NCBI GenBank assembly: GCA_035318505.1
Contig: DATHEQ010000089.1
Coordinates: 3,660-67,659, forward strand
Origin: DASWDH01 sp035318505
Lineage (GTDB): Bacteria; Myxococcota_A; Polyangia; Polyangiales; Polyangiaceae
Length of the DNA stretch: 64,000 nt
Direction of reading: 5' to 3'
Shown: positions 63,226-64,000 of the stretch, one piece after another
How positions within the stretch are numbered: position 1 is the first letter of the stretch
Layout: the number at the start of each line of letters is the position of its first letter
Position numbers and translations under genes: made by a program
Notes under the pieces: model-generated
Told to the model about the DNA's origin: nothing
Seen by the model: only the letters and a program-made list of their open reading frames with translations
Database searches by the model: none

Positions 63226-64000
63226 CTAGCGCGCCGTCAGCATGGCGCTGACTTGGTGGCGGCGCGTCCGGCTCACTCCGAGCTCGGTTCCACCGCGGAG
63301 GATGACACGGTGCTCGCCGCTCGCATGGGTGCGCAGCTCGACGATGCGCTCGGCGTTGACGATGGTCGATCGATGAATGCGGACGAAAGAACGCGGCAAC
63401 ATCGCCTCGAGATCACGCATCGATTCACGGTAAAGAACATGCTTCGTGCCGGCATGAAGGAGCACGTAATAGTCCTCGGCTTCGATGTAGTCGATTTCGG
63501 CGACGTCGATCACGGTCACCGAGCCGGCGGCGCGCACGACCAGGCGCTCGAGAGGCTCGCGCGCGGGGGGCATTTTGATGGGATCGGCCAGCAGATCCCG
63601 GCCGAGCAGCGTACCCAGCTTTTGGACGACGTCCTCCATGCGGGCGCGACGCACCGCTTCTTTGGCGCGCCCGAGAGCACGCGCGAAGCGCTCGTCGTCG
63701 AAAGGTTTGAGCAGGTAATCGCGGGCGCTGGCGTCGAAGGCGCGCAGCGCGTGTTCGTCGTACGCGGTGACGAAGACGATGGCCGCCCGACGTTCGGGCC
63801 CGAGCGCGTCCAGCAGCTCGAATCCGCCCAGCCCGGGCATACTGACGTCGAGAAAGACGAGATCGGGATCCTCCGCGCGGATGCGCTCCACGGCTAACGC
63901 GCCGTCTGCGCATTCCCCGATGCCCGCGATCTCCGGATCCTTCGCGAGCAAGCAGCGCAGCGTGGCGCGCGCCAGCGGCTCGTCGTCCACGATGAAAGCC
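63226..64000 (-). CDS. LytTR-family response regulator, N terminus outside window
   Basis: The frame is open to the right window edge; 257 codons are visible and only the first few are missing. The receiver domain (about 1-115) has the acidic DDEP pocket, the phosphorylated Asp in LVFLDVSMPG, Thr in FVTAYDE and Lys in LLKPF. The C-terminal LytTR DNA-binding domain (about 150-250) shows IDYIEAEDYYVLLHAG, YRESMRDLEAMLPRSFVRIHRSTIVNAERI and the VSRTRR end. Such regulators are usually paired with a LytS/histidine kinase, which may lie just beyond the window. Target genes unknown. Confidence 0.88.
   Translation of the reverse strand, partial: AFIVDDEPLARATLRCLLAKDPEIAGIGECADGALAVERIRAEDPDLVFLDVSMPGLGGFELLDALGPERRAAIVFVTAYDEHALRAFDASARDYLLKPFDDERFARALGRAKEAVRRARMEDVVQKLGTLLGRDLLADPIKMPPAREPLERLVVRAAGSVTVIDVAEIDYIEAEDYYVLLHAGTKHVLYRESMRDLEAMLPRSFVRIHRSTIVNAERIVELRTHASGEHRVILRGGTELGVSRTRRHQVSAMLTAR

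Overview
The window looks like chromosomal DNA of a large-genome, high-GC myxobacterium (Polyangia type). I infer this from the coding style: many lipoproteins with a lipobox followed by Gly/Ser/Asp-rich linkers, an M36 peptidase ending in a MYXO-CTERM-like tail, several two-part Ser/Thr kinases, an Oar-like TonB receptor, DUF1552/DUF1592 proteins, and an ECF sigma factor paired with a FecR-TPR protein. No rRNA, tRNA, CRISPR array, insertion sequence or prophage was seen. The taxonomy is an inference; no marker gene is present.

Layout. 1-5 kb: end of a ricin-type lectin, an alpha/beta-hydrolase lipoprotein, an AraC regulator, an aldo/keto reductase and a Cys-rich lipoprotein. 4.7-13 kb: an SDR gene divergent from an echA20-ipdA-ipdB-ipdC-fadE-fadE-GH5 operon. 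The gene order recalls the steroid ring C/D degradation locus of mycobacteria, and the last gene is an exported GH5 glycosidase. 13-21 kb: a 182-bp inverted-repeat element, a DUF1592-DUF1552 pair and a large M36 metalloprotease. 21-27 kb: a fadB-thiolase operon divergent from a sterol-desaturase-like gene, a membrane protein and a TetR regulator. 27-34 kb: TonB receptor plus lipoprotein, a Ser/Thr kinase and a membrane acyltransferase. 34.6-39 kb: exported START-domain protein followed by prpB, prpC and prpD (methylcitrate cycle). 39-45 kb: a lipoprotein made of hexapeptide repeats, an HTTM protein, an S41 protease and an ABC exporter. 45-47 kb: FadA5-like thiolase and an SDR. 47-50.5 kb: a GT4-GH130-GH5-like glycan operon. 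50.5-64 kb: a copper monooxygenase-like lipoprotein, ECF sigma/FecR, several secreted lipoproteins, a second kinase and a LytTR response regulator cut by the window end.

The main observation is that four separate promoters carry near-identical 14-bp palindromic sites, TGAAACATGTTCTA and variants. They lie at the SDR/echA20 divergence, before thiolase-fadB, at the START-prpBCD operon and before fadA5-SDR. All four fit TnnAACnnGTTnnA, the consensus described for the mycobacterial cholesterol regulator KstR. The genes behind them form a logical pathway: sterol binding (START), beta-oxidation (FadA5-like, FadB, thiolase, FadE pair), ring C/D opening (EchA20, IpdAB, IpdC) and disposal of the resulting propionyl-CoA (PrpBCD). 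This suggests a dispersed sterol or steroid catabolic regulon in a myxobacterium. The upper-pathway ring A/B genes (KshAB, HsaABCD), Mce-type importers and FadD3 are not in this window. The sterol-desaturase/TetR operon has its own triple TGAC-N4-GTCA operator, so a second, local circuit is likely.
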